From Volvox africanus (Eukaryota > Chlorophyta > Chlorophyceae > Chlamydomonadales > Volvocaceae), in assembly GCA_030268105.1 (NCBI GenBank), contig BSDZ01000008.1, positions 5,270,001 through 5,334,000 of the forward strand: a stretch of 64,000 nt of DNA, in the 5' to 3' direction. Under the pieces are notes generated by a model. The model was given only the letters and a program-made list of their open reading frames with translations. It had not been told where the DNA came from and did not search any database. Position numbers and translations under genes: made by a program. The number at the start of each line of letters is the position of its first letter. Position 1 is the stretch's first letter. Positions 35,801-45,060 of this stretch are shown here, one piece after another.

Positions 35801-37359
35801 TGCTGCACTGGCTGCACGTGCGGCTGCTGCACTGGCTGCACGTGCGGCTGCTGCACGGGCTGCACTTGCGGCTGCTGCACTGGCTGCACGTGCGGCTGCT
35901 GCACTGGCTGCACGTGCGGCTGCTGCACTGGCTGCTGTTGTGGCTGCTGCACTGGCTGCACTTGCGGCTGCTGCACTGGCAGCTGTTGTGGTTGCTGCAC
36001 TGGCTGCTGTTGTGGCTGCTTCACTGGCAGCTGTTGTGGCTGCTGCACTGGCTGCACTTGCGGCTGCTGCACTGGCAGCTGTTGTGGCTGCTGCACTGGC
36101 TGCACTTGCGGGTGCTGCACTGGCTGCACTTGCGGCTGCTGCACTGGCAGCTGTTGTGGCTGCTGCTGAGGACTTGGTTGTACCTGTTGCTGCTGTACCT
36201 GTTGCTGCTGCTGCTGCTTTGCCTGCTGCTCTGCAGCTGCTATGATTTGTTGTAACATCCGGTCCGCTACACGGACTCCATCGAAACGTAGGGATGCGGT
36301 GACCTGTACCTCACGCAGATGCACAAAAAAGCACAAAGAACGAAATAAGTTCGCAGGCATTCATTTATATGGAGTAGTTACCTCATCCACGGAACAGGCA
36401 GGATACGAGAATTTGCAGGATATTTCGAGTAGACAACTGAACTATGAGATAGCGGGTTTATTTATTCCAGCCAAGATGGCGCCGAGATTGGCGCCGAGAT
36501 ACGAGTGCAAATATTAATCCACAATGCAGATCGATACATATATATGTAAAAGTGCATCTCACTCTCACTCATTGCACTTCTCACACTGTTTGAGATACAA
36601 TACATTTGGATCGACGGATTAGTAGGATACTGAGGCGCCGTCAATGGAATAGATCATAGAACGTGCGTGTAGCCAATCATGTGTGTCTACCACATTTGTA
36701 AACCACATGCGTTTTGACAATAAGTTCACATCATTTTTAGTGTAGAAGTCGCGGTTCATTCTTGATTCAACGACGCTTTGTCGAAGTAGCAAAGCCCACC
36801 TCCTCTATCTATCTGTATGCCCATCTATCTATGAATCTATCTGTCCATCTGTCTGCCTATCTATCCATCTATCTTTCTATCCATCGATCCATCTAACTAG
36901 CTATCTTGGTCTAGGCATGCACGGGCCTTTTGCTTGGATCGATTCATCAGTTGCTTGCATGTTGCTCATTATCTGAGTCATCTACTGGATGAAATCTGAC
37001 AACCTTAGCAACTTAAACAAGCCAGCCAGCGGACCCTTGCGTAAGCCTTAGCACACCCACGCGCGTACCGAAGATTCCAGGTCGTCCATCAGGTAATCCG
37101 CAGCAGCAGGATTATGCGAAGAGGAGCCCGACAGCAGGTCAGTGTTAAGAAGCTCGCGAACATTACTATCGCTGGGGGGGCTGTTGCCACTGCTGCTGCT
37201 AGTGCTGATATCGGCACCACCGCTGGATTCCTTGGAGTTGCCGATAGCAGCGGAAGTAATAATCGTGACGGGAGTAGTCGGGGAAGCAGCAGCCTCGGTG
37301 GACGGTGCAGAGAAGGAGAAAAGCAACGTAGCCATTAGCAGAAGTAGAGGCATCTTCAT
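22117..37359 (-). CDS. Secreted copper-radical oxidase (galactose/glyoxal oxidase-like), copy A
   Basis: Seventeen exons join in frame (about 1024 residues): 37359-37069, 36303-34933, 34428-34294, 33789-33734, 33176-33140, 32655-32513, 30537-30509, 29850-29754, 28927-28819, 27780-27692, 27394-27342, 26583-26543, 25465-25345, 24934-24828, 23890-23760, 23137-23035, 22278-22117. The start at 37359 gives a clear signal peptide (MKMPLLLLMATLLFSFSAPS); in-frame Mets exist up to 37497. The seven-bladed oxidase domain keeps all copper ligands of the family: the Cys of YDQFCHG (about 566) and Tyr of RWYPTPC (620) for the Tyr-Cys cofactor, Tyr-His of RMYHMASC (863/864) and His of NTHSINMNQR (960) in the C-terminal DUF1929 domain. 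The family oxidises alcohols or aldehydes to give H2O2; the substrate here is unknown. An extracellular matrix role is inference. Exon 2 contains a huge Gln-Pro-Val repeat absent from copies B and C. Confidence 0.88.
22980..23034. repeat. CTCCCTCA-type simple repeat at exon 16/intron 16 border of copy A
   Basis: CTCCCTCACT(CA)-type units directly follow the donor of exon 16 (minus strand). The same kind of sequence sits at the same place in copy B (47840-47880), so this piece of intron is shared between the paralogues. Confidence 0.7.
23440..23540 (+). repeat. Dispersed repeat family 4, copy 1
   Basis: Contains GGTGCAGAAGCACCT and GAGAGGCCTTTGCGGC plus CTCAAC. It matches 59430-59520 (same strand) and 34620-34715 (inverted). 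The GGTGCAGAAGCACC core is itself a near palindrome. Lies in intron 15 of oxidase copy A. Confidence 0.7.
25480..26040 (+). repeat. Dispersed repeat family 5, longest copy
   Basis: Lies in intron 12 of oxidase copy A. Shared blocks include AGTAGTT..TCTCAC, GCAGGATAT(C/T)TCGAGTA, ACGGCTCTCTGCTGCTG, GGCGCCGAGATAC and CTTCTCACACTGTTTGA. It starts with a partial internal duplication (25495-25640 and 25670-25800). Other copies are at 33430-33650, 33905-34045 and 36365-36660, all within introns of the same gene. No protein recognised. Confidence 0.7.
26155..26295. repeat. 20-bp tandem repeat CTATCTATCTGTCTGCCTAC
   Basis: About six to seven units, degenerating at the right end to CTGTCTATCTACC. In intron 12 of oxidase copy A. 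Confidence 0.9.
26832..27062. repeat. Paired (TA)n hairpins with shared CGGATAGTATCATATATA start
   Basis: Two long TA runs (about 26836-26890 and 27022-27056) each begin with the same ACGGATAGTATCATATATA word, 187 bp apart. The second closes with TATATATGATAC, giving a foldback. In intron 11 of oxidase copy A. Confidence 0.75.
28421..28760. repeat. Trinucleotide tract (TAT)n to (TTC TTA)n followed by (GGT)n and a G run
   Basis: About 125 bp of pure TAT/TTA triplets turn into a TTATTC hexamer array of about 180 bp, then GTGGTGGTGG and a run of 12 or so G. It lies in intron 9 of oxidase copy A, so the long poly-Tyr and poly-Asn open frames it generates are not genes. Confidence 0.95.
30049..30144. 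repeat. Perfect 22-bp inverted repeat around a 52-bp loop
   Basis: Arms 30049-30070 (agcaaatagggcccatgtgc plus gc) and 30123-30144 are exact reverse complements. The loop includes two ATACGGCAA units. In intron 7 of oxidase copy A; looks like a small foldback or MITE. Confidence 0.88.
30745..30840. repeat. Short tandem repeat TGCATGCACCTAAAGCCCTAAACCCC
   Basis: Three imperfect units of about 27-30 bp in intron 6/7 region sequence of oxidase copy A (upstream side of 30538-32512, intron 6). Each unit carries a CCCTAAACCCC word resembling telomere sequence. Confidence 0.75.
30960..31285 (+). repeat. Possible coding fragment of a dispersed element
   Basis: A plus-strand open frame of about 100 codons ends RPRFELATLWSHVRFLREWP and sits inside intron 6 of the minus-strand oxidase copy A. 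The GC-rich block has sharp borders against AT-rich intron. Only one copy is in the window; the transposon origin is inference. Confidence 0.35.
32270..32450 (+). repeat. Dispersed repeat family 2, copy 1
   Basis: Core order: GAGCGCACGGCAGGACGAACAGAC-like, AAGCC(A/G)(T/C)GTGTTCC, CTGCGCTGTGG(T/C)TCGG, GGGCCCCCGGTGCT(T/C)GTC, GGGC(G/A)A(G/A)TCGCCCACAGTGTAACACCC. Other copies: 38550-38705, 46225-46380, 53575-53735, and a short 3' piece at 55690-55770. The GC-rich stretch upstream (31800-32270) may belong to the same insertion. Confidence 0.75.
33420..33500. repeat. Tandem duplication of about 41 bp
   Basis: The word CATGTATATTGAGTAGTTAT plus ATAACCGCTC occurs twice, starting near 33421 and 33461, at the start of a family-5 repeat copy in intron 4 of oxidase copy A. 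Confidence 0.8.
33430..33650 (+). repeat. Dispersed repeat family 5, intron 4 copy
   Basis: Shares AGTAGTTAT, ACTGAACCGTGAGGTAG, GGCGCCGAG(G/A)TACCAG and CAGCGCA blocks with 25795-25900 and 36430-36530. Confidence 0.65.
33905..34045 (+). repeat. Dispersed repeat family 5, intron 3 copy
   Basis: Shares GAAGTAGTTATCTCACGGGT, GCAGGATACGAG and ACAGGTTACTCGGCTCTCTG with 25490-25760. Confidence 0.7.
34620..34715 (-). repeat. Dispersed repeat family 4, copy 2 (inverted)
   Basis: On the minus strand it reads AAGGTGCAGAAGCACCTACC then CGAGAGGCCTTTGCGGCTCT, matching 23480-23530. Flanked by a short (TAG)n run. In intron 2 of oxidase copy A. Confidence 0.75.
35170..36165. repeat. 24-bp coding minisatellite, about 41 units
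   Basis: The plus-strand unit is CGGCTGCTGCACTGGCTGCACTTG with variants; on the minus strand each unit reads Gln-Pro-Val-Gln-Gln-Pro-Gln-Val, with Val/Gln/Leu/His/Gly exchanges at a few positions. It sits wholly in exon 2 of oxidase copy A and makes up about a third of the protein. The eight units nearest the catalytic domain (about 35210-35405) are uniform, while distal units are mixed, suggesting recent local expansion at one end. Confidence 0.97.
36365..36660 (+). repeat. Dispersed repeat family 5, intron 1 copy
   Basis: Shares GGAGTAGTTACCTCA, GAATTTGCAGGATAT(T/C)TCGAG, GGCGCCGAGATAC, TTCTCACACTGTTTGA and AGGTACTGAG(A/G)CGCCG-like blocks with 25785-26030. Confidence 0.7.
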
Positions 37360-38549
37360 GACAGCTGAAGCAATGATACGAGTACTGCGCGGAGACTTAT
37401 AGTGATGACGATAGTGATGACTGCAACAACGGACGACGACAGCATGGCCCGTTCTATTGCGGTATTGCTGATAGCGGTGCATCGTCATCATGGACACGGA
37501 CGTGCGTGCCAGCAGCGATGGAGCGGCGACCGAGAGCCGGTCACTTATGTATGTTTATTTGAAGCAAGGCGACGGTAGGTGGGGCTATAGCTTGCGTGCG
37601 GTCGCGCTGCTGGACCTTCTGTGGCGACCGCTCCCAGAAAACAATAATCACGCGTAAGCGTATCTTGCACGCAGTTAGTTGCGTTGTTGGTATTGGTCTT
37701 ATGAGTGGAATAGCATGGACGGAATCGAGAGGGCTACCAACTTACACTGCAAAATCTTGATAAGTTTTCACCACAGAATAGATTACATCACTAAAGATTA
37801 ATAACACTTTGCTTGGTCATTCTCCCAGTTGGCTTTGAGGGCCCATCACGTTCTGTAAGGACGTTGGCGGATGTTCTGGTATCTTGCACAATAGTTGGGT
37901 GAACACGTACACATGTCTTACTTGCTTAAATACGGATGGTTTCCGTCAGTCGAGCGAGCCTTCCCAAGAGGCACCATGATGTACATTATTGTACGCGCGT
38001 GTATGTGTGTAAAACAACGAAACAAACACACCGAATCGTCGATTCTACCAAGACATGCGTCTGGTAATAATAAGTATATATTCTCGAACAAAGGTCTTCT
38101 TCATTAACTAAGCAAATTCCCACGAGGTCATCTATCATCACGTCGTCATGGTTCAATTGTTATCAGAGGAAACAAAATAATCCATTCATGCATCCACGTG
38201 CGTAAGCACGCACCAGCCACGCGCGCACGCACCGTATTGTTTGTGTGACTCTAACGGTCGAACCTTCGTTCTTTTACTTGGCTATCTATCCTAATATCAT
38301 TATTGCTGGCCTGCATGGCTATCTTTCTACCTGTCACGGCCTGTCTAGGCAGCATATATGTATACATAAGCTATCTAGGAGCGAGCATGATTGGAAAAAT
38401 GTAAATTATCTGCGCTCCGTATTTTATTTCTTACATACCCTAGATGTGTTTCATGTGTGGTAAGTGAAGCGAGTCGGGTCTCGGAGGGACCTCAGCAGTG
38501 CTTAGATAACGGAGTCGGACCTTGGCTAGCCTACATAAATATAACATCG

Positions 38550-38705
38550 TGAGGTCTGTGTGCCCTTGTTGGCTGAGCGAGGGGAGGAGCGCACGGCAGG
38601 ACGAACAGACCAAGCCGTGTGTTCCCCCCTGCGCTGTGGTTCGGCCCGGACAGGGCCCCCGGTGCTTGTCCTTTCTGGGCAAATCGCTCACAGTGTAACA
38701 TTCGT
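38550..38705 (+). repeat. Dispersed repeat family 2, copy 2
   Basis: Carries all core blocks of the family and ends in TCGCTCACAGTGTAACATTC. Confidence 0.75.
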
Positions 38706-38977
38706 TTATATAAACCCTGCGTGCATCCGTGCGTGACATACAACATTGCACCTAGTTATACATAGTAGGGTTTCATCTTCTTTGTTAGTTGAAGCCGGCT
38801 CGTTGGTGATTAGTAAAAGGATGGACGCAGCTGCCTGTTATGCTGATTTTTCTTATTATTATTATTGTATTGATCACACACGATATATTGATGATAGGTA
38901 CTGTGTTTATTTACGGGGCGGTTCATATCGTCAGCTGCGTGCGTCATCCCCCCTTACGTACCTCGTGTCGAAGCACG

Positions 38978-39072
38978 TCCATCCGTCCGTCCATCCGTCC
39001 GTCCATCCGTCCGTCCATCCGTCCGTCCATCCGTCCGTCCATCCGTCCGTCCATCCGTCCATCCGTCCGTCC
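38978..39072. repeat. 12-bp tandem repeat CCATCCGTCCGT
   Basis: About seven to eight near-perfect units. Confidence 0.95.
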
Positions 39073-39534
39073 GCGAATGCATCGCAATATTGACATGGCT
39101 TGTTGGATAAAGACTGACACCAGCATCCACTCAGCGAATCGAGCGACATGCATCATGGGGCCTTTCCGAACGGATGACTTACTCGCTCCTATAAATGTTT
39201 AGATGGATAGGTAGATAGACAGATATTGCACCCCGAGATACACCATGCATTGGTTGGATTTTAATTTGAGGCTCCGCCCGCTCTCCGTCCGCCGGATTCG
39301 TCTCCTTTGCTATCTCAGACAGCAAAACTATGCTCATCAGCCTCAAAAGCTGATGATCATCGATCAAGTTCATCGATCGATCAGTACGGCAAGATAACAA
39401 AGCCTTTTAATTGCTATATGCATGTGTGCATAATAACACCGCCCACGCACGCTCCACGCTCCACGCACCTGGTCGCAGCTGTCAGGAGGCGGGTATGTAT
39501 TTTATGTGTATGTATGCATACATATTCCGGTGGT

Positions 39535-39650
39535 GCGTGTTGTATCTCTGTTGGGTCGGTCCACGAAGGCCCGATCGGAAGATGACTCTCTTGGTCCAAT
39601 CTTTGACACCACCCGTAGATACCCCAGCATACTACAGTGCGGGCATACAG
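39535..39650 (+). repeat. Dispersed repeat family 3, copy 1
   Basis: Matches 59778-59885: GTTG(G/T)GTCGG(T/C)C, AAGGCCCGATCGGAAG, TTTGACAC(C/T)(A/G)CCCGTAGATA and CCCCAG(C/G)ATACTAC. It directly abuts the left CTATAG array of the candidate transposon. Confidence 0.75.
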
Positions 39651-39670
39651 GGCCCCTGTATTTTTGGAGG

Positions 39671-40085
39671 CTGACTATAGTTGGACTATTTTCAGAAATA
39701 GCCGATTCGACTATAGCGAATCAATAGACGATTCTTTTAGACGATAATAACATCGACTATAGTATGAGACTATAGTCCAACTATAGCTAGGGACTTTCAG
39801 CTTTAGTCGTCCTAGCTATAGTGGATGTCAGCTATAGCTTATCATACTATAGTTTGATCGGCGATAGCTGACATCGACTATAGCTAGGGACTTTCAGCTA
39901 TAGTCGTCCAAGCTATAGTCGATGCTAGCTATAGCTGATCAAACTATAGTATGATCAGCTATAGCCGATATCGACTATAGCTTCGACTATAGTCCAACTA
40001 TAGTCGAGCTAAGTCGTCCAAGCTATAGTCGAGCTAAGTCGTCCAAGCTATAGTCGATGCCAGCTATAGCTGATCAAATTATATT
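39671..40085. repeat. Left CTATAG-palindrome array
   Basis: More than 20 copies of the palindrome CTATAG (often GACTATAGT or AGCTATAGC) are packed into about 400 bp with 10-25 bp spacing. Longer words such as AGCTAGGGACTTTCAGCT(T/A)TAG recur. No coding potential. Confidence 0.9.
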
Positions 40086-40543
40086 TTGCAGCGGTCGGCG
40101 GAGGCCATGCAATTGCTGTACGGGATTCAATCATTATCCGGTTGTATACATTACAGGGGTACATATCATACAGTCATAGCCCGACAGCGCCACCTGCCTT
40201 GGTCCTCTCTTTGTCCCGGCCTCCTCCTCCTTCACATCATTCTCACAAATCACTGACATCCCAACTTGGCCTTGTTGAACAATGCCATCCTACTTCACCA
40301 ATCGTCTCTCTTCACCTCTGCTGGTCGTGCCTCCCAGCCCCACACCTTTACTTCCAGAATCATCGGCATTCCAACAAGGCCACCCTACTTCACCAATCCG
40401 TCTCCCTTCACCTCTGCTGGGCGTGGCTAAAAATCAATACAACCAGAGAAAAAGTTTTGAAATATTTATATAGGAGTTTTAAGAAGCTAATTAATGCCAG
40501 TGCTAAAATTCAGGAAAAATAACCGATATTACCATCTTCACCA

Positions 40544-43424
40544 TCAGAATAATTTATTAGATGGGATTACCCTTATCTGTGTTTGAGGTGCTTTTGACAG
40601 TCGCAGGGGCTCCCAGCCCCACGCCTTTACTTCCATAGCAGCCATGGCGGCACCCAGTCGCACGCTGACCTGGCAGGGACGTAGCTGCATTCCCATCCCC
40701 TCCTCCCTCACTGCTTCTGCCACCACGGGCAGCAACTCCTCAGCGGGCGGCCCAACGAGGTTAATCAACACAAACTGTGACGTTTTGTCGTCATCCTTAG
40801 GATCTACCGGCTTCATATCAGAGGCCCCACGTTTCCCCACAATTGGCCGCGGGGTCCGAAAAATGCAAACACGCTCGATGACGGACTCCAAGGGGATGCA
40901 CCCACAGGAGGCATGTGGTGCACCAGGCTTCCTGCAGCGGGGGGTGGGGGTGGGGGTGCAGTTTTGGGTTAGGCTCGAGTTCGACCTCTTTCTATGCCGT
41001 CCCTTTGCCACCCACCACACCTGTACCATTGCAACGGTCGGAGGTGAACCTCCCTGTTCCAGTCCTCCTCGGGTGCTTCGAACCACCTCACATACACCAA
41101 GTCATGGGTATCCTGTGTGTGTGTAATGCTGAGCAGAAGCTGTACCTGTGTTCCAAGCCAAATTCATTTATGTCAGTGCCGGGAACCCCCTTCCCCCCTT
41201 CACACACACAGCAAAACAGTAGAATCCCGACAACAGGTGCGTGCTTACCCGCCCGTACCAAACGCCATCTTCGTTGCTCCGAACCGACACGTCACAAACA
41301 GCCGCCTCGGTACGGTTCCCAAACAGGGTCCCCGTGAGACGGCCGCCACGCACGTATACAACTGTCTCGTACGGAGTATAGTACAGGTAGCATATCTGCC
41401 GAACAGTAACCTGTATCACGACGAACATGTTTGATGCAAGCAGCACTGGGCAGTGCAGCCAGTAGCAGTATCTAGGCGAAGTTGTAATAAAAAGTTACCT
41501 GGCAGAGCTCAAGCTGGCTTTGGGAAAGGCCCCAAATGTCCTTTAGCTGCTTACTTAAACACGATGTCAGGTACTTGGCGCCGTCCACGGCCCCTGCATG
41601 ACAAGTCATCATAGATTAATTCCAGCAGCCAGAGACAGCCGAGTGTACCGGCAGTCAGCTGAACCTACCGGCAGAAGAGAATCGCTGGCATGCCTCCAGC
41701 CAAGGCAAGGTCAAGCCGGTCCTCCCCATGGCGTGGGTCTTGCTGCTAATGACTCTCGAACACTTCATCGAGTACCAGGAAGGCAAACGAGGTTGTTAGG
41801 TACAAGACCGCATCAGCGTGGCAAGAACGGAAAATTTGCTGCACTAACCGCGTTGTCTGAAGTGGCCATGTCAGCTCCAGAGTCGTGGACTGGGCATGGC
41901 GCGACAAGACCAAGTTTTCCAACAACCTGATAAGGAAGAATGTGATGCTGAGCACGATCCGTTAGGTATGATAAGGCAAGCGATGAACACGCCAGACCTG
42001 CTCTTGGAGGGCGTCGTTCTTCTTGTTTGTGAACTGCCATGCCGCTCGAAGGGTTTTATTGTAGCTCTCCTTTGGGCCCGTGGAAGTGAGATCGGTCATG
42101 CCATACTGCCGGATGGCTTCTGCGTACTTCCGCATCTCCCAACAGCCATTCCCCCTAGGCCCAGTCTGCTCCCTTGCACGGACGCCATCACCTCCCAAAT
42201 GTCCGCAACACACATATGCTTGCCCAAGACGTGCCCAGGCAATAGCTCCAGTGGAAGGTGTTCCGCTGCAGCTTGTGCCCTATCCAAAGCAGACTGGTCC
42301 TGGCGGGAAAGGGCCTCCTGGAGATCAGCGTACACCACGCCCAGTGGCCCAGCGCTCCGCAGTGTGTCCCCGCTGAACACTGCCGCCAGTGCCATTCCAA
42401 TGGTGTCAGGCACGCAAAGCTGGTCGCGCCAGGTCAAAACTTGGACACAGGCAATCGGAGCCGAGCCGCCCAGTACCCCCGCACGGTACTGCTCTGCGTG
42501 GTGTAGGCGATGTAAGGACATGCACGAGGCTCAGCGACGGCCCCACGGACCTGATGGCTCCTCAGACCCGGCACGTGAACGCGACAACCCCTGCCGGGGC
42601 CTCGGTGGAAAGCCCGGGACCACCCTCCCCTTGTAGTGCTCCGCTGGGCCTGCTCTCGCATTCACACTTCCACCCGCGGGCAACACGGGATCCAGGGTTG
42701 TGGATGCAACAGCAGCCTCCCCTGCATGCACAGCATCGCATCAGCTACGCTGTCATGGTGACCTGTCCAGATCCCCTATGCCTGCGCCGAGCTCCTCGAT
42801 ACAACCCCAATCCTTACCGCCTGGCAAGGCGCCTTCAGATGTGAGAGAGCTCCGGGCACTGGTTATGTTGTGAGCTGCAGGAAGCACGGAAAGGGCATGA
42901 GAAGGCGAGGATCCACAGGCAATCTGCACTCCGACCCGTACCTGTCTTTTCAGGTGCTTTACACGCGTCGTCCTCACAGGGAGTGACGTCCTCTGCATCA
43001 CGGGGAGAGACGTCCTCTGCATTTGGGAAAACAAATGCGTCAAGGTGCATCCCCTGCGTCCACAAATCGATGTGTGGCCCCAGCTGCCCAAAGCCACCGT
43101 GCACCAACGCTCACCTTCACCCGTTGGTAGCAGGTGGAGCGCGTCGCCAAGGAGAAAGTCCTTGAGGCACTTCACCTCGTTCACGGCGCACGGAATGAAG
43201 ACAAATCCTTTAGGACGCGGCATACCTAATACGAAGGTCTCCATGACGTCGATGATAGCGGCTGAGAGGCTGTCTTCAAGAGGAGCAAGCTCTTCCTTCA
43301 AAGCGCACATAATTGCCGCCATCACCGCTGCGTCCAAGAGAATGCCGTCTTCCACCTTGCATACCGCGCACTCAACATCAGGCCACATAGCAGACATCAG
43401 CTGTGCTGCGCGTGTAATGTCCAT
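40544..43424 (-). pseudogene. Transposase-like gene, resembling KDZ/Plavaka-type elements (decayed or incompletely resolved)
   Basis: Minus-strand coding-like blocks run from MDITRAAQLMSAMWPDVECA at 43424, through HIDLWTQGMHLDAFVFPNAE (43083-42942), HHAEQYRAGVLGGSAPIACV ... GHVLGKHMCVADIWEVMASV (42521-42110), then YGMTDLTSTGPKESYNKTLR followed by AAWQFTNKKNDALQEQ (about 42130-42000), AKYLTSCLSKQLKDIWGLSQ (41590-41500, donor GTAACT), VTVRQICYLYYTPYETVVYV ... SNEDGVWYGR (about 41430-41250) and a last block to 40544. The T-G-x(3)-E-x(2)-N/H-K ... TNKK pattern recalls the C-terminal E-containing block of KDZ/Plavaka transposases, which occur in chlorophytes; this is from memory and unverified. 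The blocks at 43115 and 43083 are in different frames with only about 30 bp between them, so a frameshift is likely. A 24-bp duplication codes AEDVSPRD/AEDVTPCE. Confidence 0.4.
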
Positions 43425-43952
43425 TGGAGGTGTCGTTATGCACCTTTCCTGTGATGTCGTCTACGCTCCGGGTGACGCAATGCCTACAACTATTCTATGC
43501 AAACCCGAACATAAAATGGCAACCTTATTCGCTTGCCGTATAACGCGAGCGCGTAGTATGGCGACAGAGCGGGCTTCATTTGGCTGCTTCCCGAATTCAG
43601 GACGCATTCAGAATTAATATGGCTGAAACTCTTATGTTCCTAGGTAAAGCTTGCGTCGTCGGCCATGGTCCCACACTGGACAAAGCAATTTCAAATGGTA
43701 GCTGACGAGTTTAAGACATTGGTTGCATGTGAGAATAGTGTAGGTAAAAAAATTGCTTCATAAACACCTGTTTCTTTTGGCTGCCATAATCTCATCCCAG
43801 GACAAGCGTGCGACTTTAGTGCTAGGTGAACGTCGGAGCTGTTAGGGGCTGAGAGGATGGATATTATCCATTGTAGGCACTACTTCCTAAGCAGTGTGGC
43901 ATGAAAAAACGCTGCGAGAATCTCAAATTTGTTAGCTGTTGCCTGTACCAGG

Positions 43953-44248
43953 TATAGTCGGCATTATAATTGGACGACTATAGTTGAGGTCGACTATAGT
44001 ACATGACTATAGTTGAGGTCAACTATAGTTCCGACTTTTCCCCCCAATCGACTATTAGCCGATGCTGCGCGCTATAGTAGATCAGAAAAATTACAGACGG
44101 CTATAGTCGGCACTATAGTCGGACGACTATAGACCATGTCGACTATAGTATACGACTATAGTCGAGGTCGACTATAGATCGACTATGCCCCCCAATCCAC
44201 TATTAGCCGATGTTGCGCGCTATAGTCGATCAGAAAAAATACAGACGG
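43953..44248. repeat. Right CTATAG-palindrome array, itself a 147-bp tandem duplication
   Basis: Two units of about 147 bp each hold CTATAG clusters, then CCCCCCAATC(G/C)ACTATTAGCC and GCGCGCTATAGT, and end ATCAGAAAAA(A)TTACAGACGG-like. The second unit differs at several positions. Confidence 0.88.
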
Positions 44249-44635
44249 GGAGGCTACGCCACCCCTCACTAGGCTGCTGGCTACGGCCGTCGTATCATTA
44301 TTGGTATTATTATATGTGTACGTATAAATATAAGACAAGTATATTTTACATACGTCCTTTATATAAATGTGTAAATCTGTACGTACCAGCAGCAAACGAA
44401 TACGGAATACCCGCCCGCCACTACACAACTAAACGCTGGCTCATCGTATATTTCTTGGTAGATTCGGCACCTCGATGCTCGTACAACAGTCGGTGGTCTG
44501 CCAGCGGATGAAACGTATTGTATATGCATTAACAGCTTCTATTTTTCACACGAGCCAAATCTTTCTGGCAATCATGAATCATTTTGCTCATCGCAATTAG
44601 GTCATCCCGCCGCCGCTCTGTCGTCATGCATCGTC

Positions 44636-44800
44636 ATATGTATGTGTGTATATAGTATATATATGTGTATATATGTGTATATATGTGTATATATGTGTAT
44701 ATATGTGTATATATGTGTATATATGTGTATATATGTGTATATATGTGTATATATATGTGTACATATGTGTATATATGTGTTTATAGTATATATATATGTG
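44636..44800. repeat. 10-bp tandem repeat TATATGTGTA
   Basis: About 15 units of the alternating purine-pyrimidine motif. Confidence 0.93.
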
Positions 44801-45060
44801 TGTGTAGGATAGGGGGGTACATCACCCGTGGCCACTAACCTGGCATTCCCTACCTTCCCCGGTATTTCGGGGCACCCTCATCCAGTCTCCCATGCCGACT
44901 TCTCCGAAATCAGTGGTTTTCCCAGGTTCAGCACCCACCACCAGCATCCAGCGGAATCTGCCGAATCAACTAAGGCGTCAACTCCGCTACTGGTCAGCTC
45001 GCAGGTCACTTTAAATGGGGTCGTCACCGTCCATCGACATGGGGGCACCCTGCCCTTGGC
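44800..45060 (-). repeat. Dispersed repeat family 1, copy 3 (inverted)
   Basis: The minus strand reads GGGTGCCCCCATGTCGATGG, later CACTGATTTCGGAGAAGTCG, GGGAATGCCAGGTTAGTGGC and CCACGGGTGATG, in family order. Confidence 0.7.

Larger units (their letters stand above)
37360..39670. other. Region 5' of oxidase copy A
   Basis: No further gene seen. It should contain the promoter of copy A close to 37.4-37.6 kb; no convincing TATA element can be singled out. It holds a family-2 repeat copy (38550-38705), a 12-bp satellite (38978-39070) and a family-3 repeat (39535-39650). Confidence 0.4.
39671..44248. mobile_element. Candidate DNA transposon bounded by CTATAG arrays
   Basis: Two CTATAG-rich arrays (39671-40085 and 43953-44248) flank about 3.9 kb with a single minus-strand, transposase-like gene. 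No exact terminal inverted repeat or target-site duplication could be fixed by eye. Boundaries are inference. Confidence 0.45.

Noticed and set aside
35030..36255. Three long plus-strand open frames (379-405 codons) rich in CysThrGly, LeuHisTrp or Ala opposite the minisatellite
   Set aside because: The 24-bp unit is a multiple of three and stop-free in several frames, so these are shadows. Only the minus-strand frame continues into conserved oxidase sequence with splice sites.
38746..39202. Open frames with Ser-Val-His-Pro repeats
   Set aside because: Read-through of the 12-bp CCATCCGTCCGT satellite; no start context or neighbouring exon.
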